A stretch of DNA of 64,000 nucleotides from Bacillus sp. AFS015802 (GTDB taxonomy: Bacteria > Bacillota > Bacilli > Bacillales > Bacillaceae_B), in NCBI RefSeq assembly GCF_002561455.1, contig NZ_NTUP01000010.1, positions 1-64,000 of the forward strand, read 5' to 3'. Positions 53,275 to 60,337 of the stretch are shown here, piece after piece; position 1 is the stretch's first letter; every line of letters begins with the position of its first letter. Below the pieces are notes generated by a model, which saw only the letters and a program-made list of their open reading frames with translations, had not been told where the DNA came from and did not search any database. Position numbers and translations under genes: made by a program.

Positions 53275-55254
53275 CTAGCCCTTGAATGTTTGCCTGCGGA
53301 TGAATTGAAAGTCTTCGACGGCTGGACTTAGGGCTTTCTTTTTTACCAGTTTATGTTTCGTCTTGATCGGTTTGTTGTTTACCAGCACCCCGACTTTTGT
53401 TTGCTGGATTTCCTTGACCCCCTGTACGATCAGCTGCATGGCGATGATTGCGATCATGAAGGCAACCAATGGTGCGATGACGATCCAGTACTTGCCGGTC
53501 ATGAGAGAATTCTTCGTGGAACTGATCAGGCCGGACCATTCAAACGTCCCTGACTTCGGTGGATCCGGCACCAGTCCGCCGGTTATGATCGTTCCCCCCA
53601 GGAAGAGATGGAATAAACCGAGATGGACGAGGATGAGCAACGTCTGGATGAACTGCTGCCCCCATATAATAAATAGTCGCGGAGCCAGATGAGGGAAAAG
53701 ATGGGTCCAGAGCAGATGCTTATTGCTTCCCCCAAGAAGCTTCGCTGATAGCACGAAATCCTGCTTTCCCAACAGTTTCAATTCATTCCCGATTAATACG
53801 GTGGTCAAAGGCAATACGAGGATGGTTAAGACTACCGCTTCAAACACAAGTCTTTCTAAAATGGAGTGATCCCACCCTAAAACGGGCAACCCCCATAACA
53901 CCGGTCTTAATAGAAGATACGCGATAAGACTCAGAGGCAGAAAATGAATGGAATCCACCATGCGGTCCAGCCAATTCTTCCTGCTTTCTTTCAGGTGAAA
54001 GTGATAGGCAATCCCGAGATAGAACCCGCCGATCACCCGCATAGAAGCAACAATCAGGGCAAATAGCAGGGTATACTTGGCTCCTACAATAAGCTGATCA
54101 AGAATACTATAACCAAAGAAGTCCGATCCGAGGATCATGTCCCCGAATGGTTTATGGGGAGGGGCACTGATGATCCTGCCCTCGTCATTTTTCATGAATT
54201 GAATTTGCTTTATCGGTTCTTCTTTTAACGTTGAATAGAGGAAACTAGCTGCAATCAAACCAAATATCACGCTGAACCCGATGGCAAACTTACCGTTATG
54301 CATATGCTGCCACCACAGCCGGCGGATGGTCGCAAGAAAGCGCCATATCTTCCATTCCGTCCATTTTGTTTTATCTCTTTTATATTTCGTGTGATCTTCA
54401 CTGCTCTCATGACTGATCCACAGATATACTCCCTGATAGACAACAAAAAAAGGGGTGTAGATCATGATCAATGAGATGGCGATCACCATTGGCCTGAAAT
54501 CTTGAATGATGTAATAGGTAATGCCTTTCATATTGAAAATCGTTTCAATGATGAATAGACTGGACAGCATTCCCCAAATGATCAGCTTTCCATGGTAAAA
54601 AAGGCTTGGTGAAATATTTTTCAACACATGGAAAAAGAGAATCCGCCCTTTCGACATCCCCTTACTCTGGGCAAATTCAATATGAGGCTTAAGCAGTTCC
54701 TCCTCCATAATGAACAGGAGGATACGAAAGAATGAAATCATCGGTATGATGGACAACGTAATCATCGGGGCAAGGAAGACCTTCTCTTCCCCATATTCTG
54801 CAAAGTTCATGAGCTCCACACCGAAATATTTAAAAACAGAGACGATCAGAAGCTGAAGCATGAAGGCGAACATCAAATCCGGCACCGTCTCCAAGAGGTT
54901 TAACACTTTCTTAAGGGCAGATGTAAGCGGGCGTGGTAAAAATATGGTGAAGACGGTCAGAATAAAGGCGATGCCAAGCCCTATGCCCAAGGCCCCTCCT
55001 ATAATCTGGAGAGAATACAGATAAGGCCCCCAGAGCATATCAAGAAAATCAACGGTGACCCCCTTATATGAATAGCTCCAATTTGTCCCATCGAGGAAAA
55101 CAAAGATAAATTTGATAAACTCCTCCATGTACCCTACAACATTATATAACCCTCTCTCCCTGAACACTTCAGGCGCTATACTTACAGCAAGAATGCCGAT
55201 CAGGCCGAGAATATAATAAAAAATAAATCTAATTGGAAAGGCGAGAAGCTTCAT
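53275..55254 (-). CDS. Fused double ABC transporter permease (DppB/DppC-like)
   Basis: The 659-residue protein appears to be two permeases in one chain. The first half (about 1-290) has an oligopeptide-type permease pattern with LKPHIEFAQSKGMSKGRILFFHVLKN (partial) as the EAA loop; the second half (about 320-640) has a second loop in VLSAKLLGGSNKHLLWTHLFPHL. Family members are usually two separate proteins. There is no ATPase or binding protein beside it, so partners must lie elsewhere or the protein is an orphan. ATG 55254 follows AAGGGG at nine bases. Confidence 0.82.
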   Translation of the reverse strand: MKLLAFPIRFIFYYILGLIGILAVSIAPEVFRERGLYNVVGYMEEFIKFIFVFLDGTNWSYSYKGVTVDFLDMLWGPYLYSLQIIGGALGIGLGIAFILTVFTIFLPRPLTSALKKVLNLLETVPDLMFAFMLQLLIVSVFKYFGVELMNFAEYGEEKVFLAPMITLSIIPMISFFRILLFIMEEELLKPHIEFAQSKGMSKGRILFFHVLKNISPSLFYHGKLIIWGMLSSLFIIETIFNMKGITYYIIQDFRPMVIAISLIMIYTPFFVVYQGVYLWISHESSEDHTKYKRDKTKWTEWKIWRFLATIRRLWWQHMHNGKFAIGFSVIFGLIAASFLYSTLKEEPIKQIQFMKNDEGRIISAPPHKPFGDMILGSDFFGYSILDQLIVGAKYTLLFALIVASMRVIGGFYLGIAYHFHLKESRKNWLDRMVDSIHFLPLSLIAYLLLRPVLWGLPVLGWDHSILERLVFEAVVLTILVLPLTTVLIGNELKLLGKQDFVLSAKLLGGSNKHLLWTHLFPHLAPRLFIIWGQQFIQTLLILVHLGLFHLFLGGTIITGGLVPDPPKSGTFEWSGLISSTKNSLMTGKYWIVIAPLVAFMIAIIAMQLIVQGVKEIQQTKVGVLVNNKPIKTKHKLVKKKALSPAVEDFQFIRRQTFKG

Positions 55255-55285
55255 ATTCCGGTTCCCCTTTTTTCTCTTTTTCCTC

Positions 55286-55314
55286 AGTTTAATAGATATG
55301 TTAAAATTTTTCAA
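55286..55314 (-). promoter_or_regulatory. Promoter of the fused permease gene
   Basis: On the minus strand TTGAAA (55309-55314) and TAAACT (55286-55291) are 17 bases apart, about 30 bases before the start codon. Confidence 0.55.
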
Positions 55315-55345
55315 TTTTATTTCAAGTCTGACAATTACATAACAA

Positions 55346-55378
55346 ATAAAGCGACTCTTTTGATTTCAGAGTCGCTCT
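55346..55378 (-). terminator. Terminator of the EAL gene
   Basis: AGCGACTCT-GAAATCAAA-AGAGTCGCT followed by TTATTTG on the minus strand, right after the EAL stop. Confidence 0.8.
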
Positions 55379-55385
55379 TCCACTT

Positions 55386-56096
55386 TTAAGCCAACAACCG
55401 GCTGGGCCTTCCTAAGTAAAAGCCTTGTCCGATGGTGATACCGATTTCCCTTGCCACCTGCATATCCTGCTTCGTCTCGATCCCCTCGAGGACGATCAAG
55501 GTATCTTTACCGTAAAATTGGCTGAAAAACGAGAGGAACCGCTGTTTCTTTTCATCCTGTGCCAGGTTAATGGCGAAATAACGGTCAAGCTTGATGATCT
55601 CCGGTTCATACTCGATCGATTTCTTTATGGAGGACGTACCTTGCCCGAAATCATCAATGGCATACCAGACACCAAATTGCTTCAGTTCTTTCAGGGACTC
55701 TTTTAATAAAGGGTTTTGCCAAAGCTCTTCCGCACTTGATTCATTAATCTCCAGCACAAGTCGTCCCTTGATGTCAGGGTGGCGGTTCATCAGATTTGAA
55801 AAATAAGTGTGAAAGCCCGGATGAAGGATCGTCGTAATATAAATATTCAGAAACAGCTTACAGTCCCCGATCCCATTTTCCGAAAAGCTTTCAATGGCTT
55901 TAGAAATCGACAAAGTATCCAGCTTGTACAGGATATTAGCCTTCATGGCCGATTGAAAGACACTTTCAGGATTTTCGTTATATTTATTCCGTAACAGTCC
56001 CTCATAAGCATAGAGGGTTCGATGCTCACCCATATCAAACAATGGCTGAAAATCATGATAGATTAAGTCGTCTTGAAAAATAGTAAAGATGTTCAT
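55386..56096 (-). CDS. EAL domain cyclic-di-GMP phosphodiesterase
   Basis: The 236-residue protein is a stand-alone EAL domain with no sensor or membrane part. The catalytic residues are kept: Glu32 in YEGLLR (EGL in place of EAL), Asn84 in LFLNIY, Glu116 in LEINES, Asp148-Asp149 in AIDDFGQG, Lys169 in IIKLD, Glu204 in VLEGIET and Gln224 in GQGFYLGRP. It should hydrolyse c-di-GMP to pGpG. ATG 56096 is used; the longer frame runs back through the riboswitch. A c-di-GMP-II riboswitch and terminator precede it, so the ligand likely controls its own breakdown. Confidence 0.9.
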   Translation of the reverse strand: MNIFTIFQDDLIYHDFQPLFDMGEHRTLYAYEGLLRNKYNENPESVFQSAMKANILYKLDTLSISKAIESFSENGIGDCKLFLNIYITTILHPGFHTYFSNLMNRHPDIKGRLVLEINESSAEELWQNPLLKESLKELKQFGVWYAIDDFGQGTSSIKKSIEYEPEIIKLDRYFAINLAQDEKKQRFLSFFSQFYGKDTLIVLEGIETKQDMQVAREIGITIGQGFYLGRPSRLLA

Positions 56097-56131
56097 AGGA
56101 CCCCTATACTCTCTCTTTATTTTTTTTGCCA

Positions 56132-56245
56132 TAAAAAAACCACACAAAAACGCATTCCCTCGCGTTCGCATGTGGTCGGTTGCGCTACTAGCTCCCCTAA
56201 ATGTAAGCGCCCATCTATCATTTAGGTTCAAAGCCCCCAAGTCGA
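56132..56245 (-). promoter_or_regulatory. c-di-GMP-II riboswitch with terminator, upstream of the EAL gene
   Basis: On the minus strand the RNA contains CCTAAATG (56219-56226) pairing CATTTAGG (56196-56203), then GATGGGCGCTT (around 56205-56214), and AGCTAGTAGCGCAACCGACC (56174-56193). GGGCGCTT and AGCGC form the pseudoknot stem. The TAGTAGCGCAACCGACC string and the GGGCGCTT partner match the c-di-GMP-II class known from clostridia. It is followed by a hairpin CCACATGCGAACGC...GCGTTTTTGTGTGG and TTTTTTT (56133-56176); the hairpin's first bases overlap the ligand-site CCGACC, so binding and termination should compete or cooperate. Confidence 0.87.
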
Positions 56246-56352
56246 ATTGTCAGTTTATGATGATATATGTCTTATAAGAAAAATATACCACAAACCTGGT
56301 ACTTATGGGGTATATTTTCTTTAAATTATTAGAAAATTCATAAAGGAAAGGG

Positions 56353-56937
56353 TTACCTTGATACAAACGGATTGTCGCTAACCCAAAATCGCCACGGATA
56401 ATCCCTTGCTTCCCCCGTGTTATCTATCCCTATCCGTTTTCCTTCTGAAATGCTGTCGGGCTGGTACCCTTTTGTGATCATGAGCGGCGGCTGTAAGAAG
56501 CTCCCTCCATAATCCTCCATGGTGATGCCTAATGCCTTTGTCAACTTGCCGGGTCCATTCGTCCAATTCTTCTTCACATGCCCGGGCCTTCTCGCTTCCA
56601 TAAGCTCCTGCCCGTGAAGAGGCTCGACGGCTCTGATGAGGATCGCTTCAGGTTTCTCCCTCTTTCCGCTCACTACGTTCACCAGGCAGTGAGTATGCAT
56701 GACGTATGTATAAATGCGGCCAGCTTCATGGAACATCACTTCCGTCCGTTTTGTGCGCCTGTTCCCGTAACTATGGGCGGCCCTGTCTATCGGCCCCATA
56801 TATGCTTCTGTTTCCACTATATAACCTGAAGCGATTCCTTGCTCCGTTTCTTTCACTAACACACAGCCGAGCAAAGACTTGGCAAGCTCCAGTGTGGGCT
56901 GCTCGTAAAAGGAGGGGGGCATTGGTGTTTCGTTCAT
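56353..56937 (-). CDS. DNA-3-methyladenine glycosylase (AAG/MPG family)
   Basis: The 194-residue enzyme has LAKSLLGCVLV, the catalytic region IVETEAYMGPIDRAAHSYGN (partial), YVMHTHCLVNVVSG and NGPGKLTKALGI. This family removes alkylated purines and hypoxanthine by base flipping. AAGGAAG precedes ATG 56937. It stands alone between the riboswitch and the CAP lipoprotein gene. Confidence 0.93.
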   Translation of the reverse strand: MNETPMPPSFYEQPTLELAKSLLGCVLVKETEQGIASGYIVETEAYMGPIDRAAHSYGNRRTKRTEVMFHEAGRIYTYVMHTHCLVNVVSGKREKPEAILIRAVEPLHGQELMEARRPGHVKKNWTNGPGKLTKALGITMEDYGGSFLQPPLMITKGYQPDSISEGKRIGIDNTGEARDYPWRFWVSDNPFVSR

Positions 56938-57123
56938 GACGTTTCACTTCCTTCTCAACGATGGTTCGGTCTCTATATAGCTATACCCCATCCTTACTGA
57001 ACTAAATCTGAACACAATTCCAACCTATTTTTAACAGGATAAAGAATCCGACGGGCGTACATATTAAAGACTGTTACCAGCCATCTTTTCTTAGGCAAAA
57101 CCATGTAAAATGGAGGAATCTTC

Positions 57124-57870
57124 ATGAAAAAACGACTCTTACTATGTGCCGTCATCCCTTTTATGATGATGACTGGCTGTAATAACGATACCAATGATAC
57201 ACTCACTGATACCGAAAACGTGAATTACGATCCGGTTTCCTTTGGAAACGACTACCGGGAAGGAAGGGATGGATCTCAAGGAAATCAAACGGCCCTTCAC
57301 CGCTTTATGGCTCCGATTGATCCAAACGGAGACTTGCGTGAATTCACCCATTTAGATCCTGGTGAAGAATACAGATTCGGTAATGAAGGGACACCTCAGC
57401 CGAACCAACCTGCCGGGGAGCCGGATACAGCCCAACCCGAACCTCCTGCACAGCAGCCCAAACAAAATGCTCAAACTTCAGATGCAAGCGGTTTTCAAAA
57501 GCAAGTCATTGACTTAACCAACCAGGAACGTAAGAAAAATGGACTCAACCCGTTAAAGATGGATGGTGAGTTAACCAATGTAGCTGAAATGAAATCTGAG
57601 GATATGAAAGAGCATGACTATTTCTCCCATACCTCTCCAACGTACGGTTCCCCGTTTGAGATGATGGAGAACTTTGGAGTGGATTACTCAACCGCTGCAG
57701 AAAACATTGCCGTTGGGCAGAGAACACCGGAATCAGTGGTGAATGCTTGGATGAACAGTCCAGGTCACCGCAAAAACATTTTAAACAAACAGGTCACTCA
57801 TATTGGCGTAGGTACAGCCAAGGATGCGAGCCAGGGGATTTATTGGACACAAATGTTTATTGCGAAGTAA
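57124..57870 (+). CDS. CAP domain lipoprotein, YkwD-like
   Basis: The 248-residue protein has a lipoprotein signal ending MTGC (Cys19), a Pro/Gln-rich linker (about 95-118) and a C-terminal CAP domain (about 125-248) with DLTNQERKKNGL, HDYFSHTSPTYGSPFEM, AAENIAVGQ and WMNSPGHRKNILN. It is a paralogue of the LysM-CAP protein at 42.1 kb: the two share DYFSH/GYFSH and AAENIA motifs but differ in how they are held at the cell surface. Confidence 0.92.
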   Translation: MKKRLLLCAVIPFMMMTGCNNDTNDTLTDTENVNYDPVSFGNDYREGRDGSQGNQTALHRFMAPIDPNGDLREFTHLDPGEEYRFGNEGTPQPNQPAGEPDTAQPEPPAQQPKQNAQTSDASGFQKQVIDLTNQERKKNGLNPLKMDGELTNVAEMKSEDMKEHDYFSHTSPTYGSPFEMMENFGVDYSTAAENIAVGQRTPESVVNAWMNSPGHRKNILNKQVTHIGVGTAKDASQGIYWTQMFIAK

Positions 57871-57875
57871 AGAGT

Positions 57876-57906
57876 AAGACCGGCCAATGCGGCCGGTCTT
57901 CTTTTC
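57876..57906 (+). terminator. Terminator of the CAP lipoprotein gene
   Basis: AAGACCGGCC-AATGC-GGCCGGTCTT followed by CTTTTCTTTC. Confidence 0.85.
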
Positions 57907-57924
57907 TTTCTTCTTTACGGGATT

Positions 57925-58371
57925 CTACAGGTTCACCTTCATGAATTTACACACGTCAGTAAAGCCCAATTTTTCATACAATTTAATTGCATGTTCATTA
58001 AACACATACACATTCAACCTTACTTCATCGTAGTCTCGATCCTTCAGCTCCAGAAGGGCTTGTTTTAACAACTTAGTTGCATGCCCCCTTCCACGGAACG
58101 ACTTCTTTACATATACGTCATTGATCCATCCAATCTCTTTCGTGGTGATCCAATCAATACTCTTATCCACCTGTACCCATCCTGCTAACTGATCTTCCTC
58201 ACGGACAACGAGGAAATAGGCTCCATGTTCGATAGAGTGACGATATGCTTTTTGCATTTCCTCCTTATGCCTTTCATATGGAACGCCTGTCGCTTCTTCC
58301 CGGTTCGCCCCCGCCATTTCAAATATTTCATCTATCTCAACTTCAGTAGCCACTCCAATTTCAACCGTCAA
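57925..58371 (-). CDS. GNAT family N-acetyltransferase
   Basis: The 148-residue GNAT has the acetyl-CoA site VYVKKSFRGRGHATKLLKQA (partial) and ends LNVYVFNEHAIKLYEKLGFTDV (partial). The acceptor is unknown. I place the start at TTG 58371 (LTVEIGVATEVEID), five to eight bases after GAGGGGG; an upstream ATG at 58389 and the longer frame to 58485 are not better supported. Confidence 0.82.
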   Translation of the reverse strand: MTVEIGVATEVEIDEIFEMAGANREEATGVPYERHKEEMQKAYRHSIEHGAYFLVVREEDQLAGWVQVDKSIDWITTKEIGWINDVYVKKSFRGRGHATKLLKQALLELKDRDYDEVRLNVYVFNEHAIKLYEKLGFTDVCKFMKVNL

Positions 58372-58574
58372 TTTGTCCCCCTCTTTCATCTTTGTTCTGT
58401 CCCCAATTCCATTATAAGGGATATTCGTTCTACCACAGTCATTTATTTCTTGAGCTCTTCCGTCTCCGCCTCTGGTCTGACTCAAAAATAATCCCGTGGC
58501 TCATTGTGATGGTATCCGCTCTGGATTAAAATATAATTATCAAATGGAAAATCAAACCAAAGCGAGGGATTGAA

Positions 58575-59438
58575 ATGAAAAACGCATTCGCCGTTATGAT
58601 TGCGCTGCTTGCAATCGGGACGCTATTTGTCATCTTAAATGATAATACATCACTATTCGCAAAAGAAAGTCAGTCAGGGGAACGGATCGAAGTAACGAAC
58701 AAAATCAAACAGATTGATCTTCATTTAGAAAGCAGTGACACAGAGGTCATACCTACAGACGAACATGAGGTCAAGGTTGATTATGAAGGAAAAGGCACCA
58801 TGACATTAGCTCAAAATAGGGACACGATCAATGTCACGGTCAAGCATAAGTGGTATGAATGGATAGGATTCAATCGTAAATCAAACGTCACGGTTTATGT
58901 TCCGAAAGAATATGACCACAGCATGGACATCGATATTGGTTCCGGCAATCTCGTGATGGCGGGAGAATCCGGTTCAAAGAAGTGGAAGCTCGATGAATTA
59001 TCCGTTGACATGGGGTCGGGGAATATGGAGCTGAAAAATATCGAGACGAACGTATTCGAACATGATGGTTCTTCCGGGGATTTGGTTGTCGATGCCCTCT
59101 CGACGAAGGATGGAAAAGTGGACATCAGCTCGGGAGATGTAGAATTAACGAATTATGAAGGTCCCTTGAAAGGCGACTTATCATCAGGAGAATTAACGGT
59201 CACCATGAATGCTTTAAAGGGAGACCTGAATGTTGATGTCAGCTCAGGTGGAGTAAATCTTGATTTACCGGAAGACGCGAGCTTTAAATTGAACGGGAAT
59301 GCAAGCAGTGGAGACATTTCCTGCAATCTTCCTTTAAAGGATCAGAAGATAGACGCTGGGGATATTTCCGGGGTCGCAGGCTCAGGTCAATATACCATTG
59401 ATGTGTCAGTGTCCAGTGGAAATGTGAATATATATTAA
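58575..59438 (+). CDS. DUF4097 family beta-strand repeat protein
   Basis: The 287-residue protein has an N-terminal membrane anchor (about residues 4-22) and then a beta-helix-like part with repeated turns carrying SSGD/SSG motifs (GSGNLVMAGES, SSGDLVVDAL, SSGDVELTNY, SSGELTVTMN, SSGGVNLDLP, SSGNVNIY). DUF4097 proteins include LiaG-like and YvlB-like proteins tied to envelope stress, but no liaRS or PspC gene is near. Function unknown. Confidence 0.87.
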   Translation: MKNAFAVMIALLAIGTLFVILNDNTSLFAKESQSGERIEVTNKIKQIDLHLESSDTEVIPTDEHEVKVDYEGKGTMTLAQNRDTINVTVKHKWYEWIGFNRKSNVTVYVPKEYDHSMDIDIGSGNLVMAGESGSKKWKLDELSVDMGSGNMELKNIETNVFEHDGSSGDLVVDALSTKDGKVDISSGDVELTNYEGPLKGDLSSGELTVTMNALKGDLNVDVSSGGVNLDLPEDASFKLNGNASSGDISCNLPLKDQKIDAGDISGVAGSGQYTIDVSVSSGNVNIY

Positions 59439-59439
59439 A

Positions 59440-59471
59440 GAAGAGTGCCGGGAACATCCCGGCACTCTTTC
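59440..59471 (+). terminator. Terminator of the DUF4097 gene
   Basis: AAGAGTGCCGGGA-ACA-TCCCGGCACTCTT, then TCCATT. A strong stem with a weak T-run. Confidence 0.75.
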
Positions 59472-59473
59472 CA

Positions 59474-60199
59474 TTATTTATGATGGAATGGACATTTTCC
59501 TTCAATCGGTTCCACATCGTCCCCAATAAAGTACTGCTTCCACTCACGATGTTCCGGGTCCCCATAATGACTGATATTGGGATGCTTCGGTAAGCCGTCC
59601 CATTTTTCGACCCGCTCTCTTACTTTTTCCCTGGACATGATACCCCCCTTGGACGTACCCTCCAATCCTTCAAAAATCCTTCTTGGCTGAAATCCGAGTA
59701 CTAAGCTATTCCCAAGATCCCTCGTCTTTCGCTGCTTGTAGGCAGGAGCATTCCCAAACACGAAGAACGGTTCCCCTGCAAAGGAAAAAGCCCACAAATG
59801 ATGATCCGGGTCCTCTGGGTAATCTTCTGGCCAATCCTCCTTATCCTCACCATGGAGAAACTGAAGGATTCTCCAGAAATAATCCCTGTAATGAGGGACG
59901 GACCTTTCCTCCCTTTCAGGTTCCACAAATAAAAAGAAGCCGTGACGGATCAGGCGCTCTCCTTCTGGTACATCAAACAGGTCGATGAACTCTTGTATCG
60001 TTTGGGGGAGATGCTCCCAATTGTCATGACTGATATAGGAATAGCGAAGCTCACCCTTCTTCTCTCCTGTCATACCAAAGTAACAAGGGAAAGTCCGGTC
60101 CGTTACCACCTCATGAAAATTCTTATATTCTTCTAGAACCCATTGAGGGACGATCTCAGGGTTTGTCATATCTTCTTTTGTCAGTAATAAACTGCTCAT
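59474..60199 (-). CDS. YqcI/YcgG family protein
   Basis: The 241-residue protein begins MSSLLLTKEDM and has FPCYFGMTGEKKGELRYSYISH, HHLWAFSFAGEPFFVFGNAP and WKQYFIGD (partial patterns) as in the B. subtilis YqcI/YcgG family of unknown function. A TTG two codons upstream (60205) is closer to GAGGTGG and may be the real start. The stretch coding ERSVPHY contains an inverted copy of the dispersed 12-mer (59893-59904), which may be chance. Confidence 0.85.
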   Translation of the reverse strand: MSSLLLTKEDMTNPEIVPQWVLEEYKNFHEVVTDRTFPCYFGMTGEKKGELRYSYISHDNWEHLPQTIQEFIDLFDVPEGERLIRHGFFLFVEPEREERSVPHYRDYFWRILQFLHGEDKEDWPEDYPEDPDHHLWAFSFAGEPFFVFGNAPAYKQRKTRDLGNSLVLGFQPRRIFEGLEGTSKGGIMSREKVRERVEKWDGLPKHPNISHYGDPEHREWKQYFIGDDVEPIEGKCPFHHK

Positions 60200-60301
60200 T
60201 GTCAATTTACCCACCTCACATGTATGTCGATGGTATGCTCTTCCCGAATTTTGACAGGTTAAAACAATAACTGACAAAAAACCACCATACTGCCATCTTA
60301 G

Positions 60302-60337
60302 AAAAAGGGTAAAGCGGAATCCGCTTTACCCTTTCTT
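60302..60337. terminator. Terminator between the YqcI-like and FUSC genes
   Basis: AAAGGGTAAAGCGGA and TCCGCTTTACCCTTT form a perfect 15-pair stem, with TTTTTC on the minus strand. The FUSC stop codon lies in one arm. Confidence 0.85.

Noticed and set aside
56140-56245. c-di-GMP-I (GEMM) aptamer before the EAL gene
   Set aside because: The GEMM core GGGACGCAAAGCC is absent; the sequence fits class II instead.
59893-59904. Inverted copy of GGTCCGTCCCTC inside the YqcI-like gene as evidence of insertion
   Set aside because: It encodes part of an otherwise continuous family sequence (ERSVPHY), so a chance match cannot be excluded and no insertion is visible.
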